A stretch of DNA of 6,946 nucleotides from Deltaproteobacteria bacterium (lineage in GTDB: Bacteria; Bdellovibrionota; FAC87; UBA2466), in contig JABMMY010000005.1 of NCBI GenBank assembly GCA_013205415.1, forward strand, positions 1 through 6,946. Direction: 5' to 3'. Made by a program: the position numbers and the translations under genes. Below the pieces are notes generated by a model that saw only the letters and a list, made by a program, of their open reading frames with translations, was not told where the DNA came from and searched no databases. Each line of letters begins with the position of its first letter. Within the stretch, counting starts at the first letter, position 1. Positions 6,076 to 6,946 of this stretch are shown piece by piece.

Positions 6076-6080
6076 AATTT

Positions 6081-6689
6081 ATGGATCGGGTGAAACCAGC
6101 AACCTTAGTAGATGTTAGAAATTACTTTGCCGATGAGTTGAAGGTGGTGATGGAAAAACATCGCCTTTCGGCACTTGAAACATCCACCCTTTATCTTGCC
6201 TCTTTATTATCACGCCATATTGAATCTCATACCTTTTTTGCCGTAGGGCCCAATGGAAAATTGGCAGATAATTTTTTAACCGATCTTTATATTCAATATC
6301 TACAAGCCAAGCCTGAAGAACAAAAACTTGTATTACAGCGCTTAGGAGATGTCTGTCTTTTAGTAAGTGGCTATTTTTCAGATAGTCTTCGCAGAAAAGT
6401 AGTCGACCTCAGTTTCTATTTTGGAATGGGAGGATCGGCCTATTACAACCTCTCGGTGATGTCGGATAAAACTGAAACCAAAGAGACCTTTGGTGAGCTT
6501 GCCAATAAATTTCAGTCGTTTTCAAATGTACTTGGAGAAATGAGCGAGCGCAGTGGATTGCAATCGAATAAAGATGTTTTGCGATTATACGAGCGTTGGA
6601 TTGTGACGGGAAGCGAGAGAATTCGCAGTGTATTAAATGAAAAAGGAATCACCACGGCCCATAAAAGTAATTTAAAGTTTAAGCAGTGA
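6081..6689 (+). CDS. Conserved-looking helical protein of unknown function
   Basis: I cannot name this 202-residue protein. It has no signal peptide or membrane span and is predicted by eye to be almost wholly alpha-helical. The best candidate for a conserved core is QRLGDVCLLVSGYFSDSLRR (86-105) followed by KVVDLSFYFGMGGSAYYNLS (106-125), which joins two helices by an aromatic, Gly-rich turn; from memory, similar cores occur in unnamed proteobacterial proteins, but I could not verify this. Earlier, TSTLYLASLLSRHIESHTFF (34-53) and LADNFLTDLYIQYLQAK (61-77) look like packing helices. C92 is the only cysteine. The C-terminus is basic (HKSNLKFKQ). The start is fixed by a strong AGGAG. The next gene begins ten bases after the stop, so the two are surely co-transcribed and may form a complex. 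Divergent orientation to the importer may only be a shared promoter region. Confidence 0.85.
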   Translation: MDRVKPATLVDVRNYFADELKVVMEKHRLSALETSTLYLASLLSRHIESHTFFAVGPNGKLADNFLTDLYIQYLQAKPEEQKLVLQRLGDVCLLVSGYFSDSLRRKVVDLSFYFGMGGSAYYNLSVMSDKTETKETFGELANKFQSFSNVLGEMSERSGLQSNKDVLRLYERWIVTGSERIRSVLNEKGITTAHKSNLKFKQ

Positions 6690-6699
6690 AGAGGTGGCG

Positions 6700-6946
6700 A
6701 TGCTTGCCCTAACACAAATCGATCAGGCCTTAAAAAGACTTTACAATCTTGAAACTAACCATTGCGCCGAACATTTTCTTCTTCCTAGTCCCCCCGATCG
6801 CTACCTAAAAAAAGTGGCATCTAAGGATCTACAGGGAGCTCTTTATATTTATTCCTATGACACCGACAAATTAATTAAGGAACAAACGGTGGACCTTGGA
6901 ATTTATTTAAGCAACGGGGTAGAAGAGGAGCTTAAAACGTTTGCGA
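6700..6946 (+). CDS. Unknown protein, 3'-truncated by the window end
   Basis: The ATG at 6700 opens a frame that runs uninterrupted to the right edge, giving 82 visible residues beginning MLALTQIDQALKRLYNLE. A GAGG within GAAGAGGTGG lies a few bases upstream, supporting this start; an in-frame GTG at 6694 is possible but would sit inside that site. The visible part starts with an amphipathic helix (4-18), then contains HCAEHFLLPSPPDRYL (21-36), a strand-like GALYIYSYD (46-54), and VDLGIYLSNGVEEELKTF (64-81), an alternation of strands and helices suggesting an alpha/beta fold. No signal peptide or membrane span is visible. The ten-base gap to the preceding gene makes the two an operon. No family is recognised with confidence, and too little is visible to infer a role. 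Confidence 0.75.
   Translation, partial: MLALTQIDQALKRLYNLETNHCAEHFLLPSPPDRYLKKVASKDLQGALYIYSYDTDKLIKEQTVDLGIYLSNGVEEELKTFA

Larger units (their letters stand above)
5833..6080. promoter_or_regulatory. Divergent intergenic region between importer and unknown operon
   Basis: This 248-base AT-rich region must hold promoters for both directions. On the plus strand TTGAAC (5999-6004) and TAAATT (6023-6028), 18 bases apart, are the best sigma70-like pair I find, each four of six. On the minus strand a TTTAAT (complement of 5850-5855 and its surroundings) could be a -10 box but has no convincing -35. Small hairpins occur at 6011-6022 (CTGT-AACG-ACAG) and 6032-6042. I looked for a cobalamin riboswitch core on the importer strand and found none. 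The boundaries of the real promoters are not resolved. Confidence 0.35.

Noticed and set aside
5833..6080. Cobalamin riboswitch upstream of the BtuF-like gene
   Set aside because: Read on the minus strand, I find no B12-box or the other conserved core blocks in plausible order and spacing.
1..6946. CRISPR array, tRNA or rRNA genes, transposase
   Set aside because: No regularly spaced repeats, cloverleaf-like or rRNA-like sequence, or transposase motifs were seen on either strand.

Overview
The window reads as the chromosome of an AT-leaning Gram-negative bacterium. The main evidence is an ABC uptake operon whose binding protein has a cleavable signal peptide but no lipobox cysteine, as expected of a soluble periplasmic protein. 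The overall style (Ser/Asn-rich unknown protein, conserved helical hypotheticals, AT-rich coding sequence) would suit Bdellovibrionota or a deltaproteobacterial relative, but no marker gene fixes this and it is only a guess.

Layout from left to right. (1) Positions 1-1521, plus strand: a large unrecognised protein with a disordered Ser/Asn-rich N-terminus and a helical remainder, probably open at the left edge. (2) Positions 1522-1671: intergenic, with one small GC-rich hairpin. (3) Positions 1672-2063: a decayed type II toxin-antitoxin pair. The Phd/YefM-type antitoxin keeps its first ~23 and last ~30 codons but has lost the middle and changed frame. The RelE/ParE-type toxin keeps its N-terminal two thirds and has lost the conserved C-terminal strands. 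Nested short repeats lie at the lesions in both genes. (4) Positions 2056-3237: an intact AAA_14/DUF4143-type ATPase with a C-terminal PD-(D/E)XK-like motif, starting inside the last codons of the toxin frame. (5) Positions 3294-5832, minus strand: a complete three-gene ABC importer (periplasmic binding protein, FecCD/BtuC-type permease, BtuD/FecE-type ATPase) with overlapping genes. The binding protein looks BtuF-like, so cobalamin is the first-choice substrate, but siderophore or heme cannot be excluded. (6) Positions 5833-6080: a divergent intergenic region with four copies of AC(A/T)GTAAA. (7) From 6081 to the right edge, plus strand: two tightly spaced genes for soluble proteins of unknown function, the second cut by the window end.

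The coherent functional unit is the importer: the binding protein captures the ligand in the periplasm, the permease dimer passes it across the inner membrane, and the ATPase drives the cycle. The matching TonB-dependent outer membrane receptor is not in the window. The stretch 1672-3237 looks like an accessory insertion (toxin-antitoxin remnant plus a DUF4143 ATPase). The two-gene operon at the right and the large protein at the left are the least explained parts.
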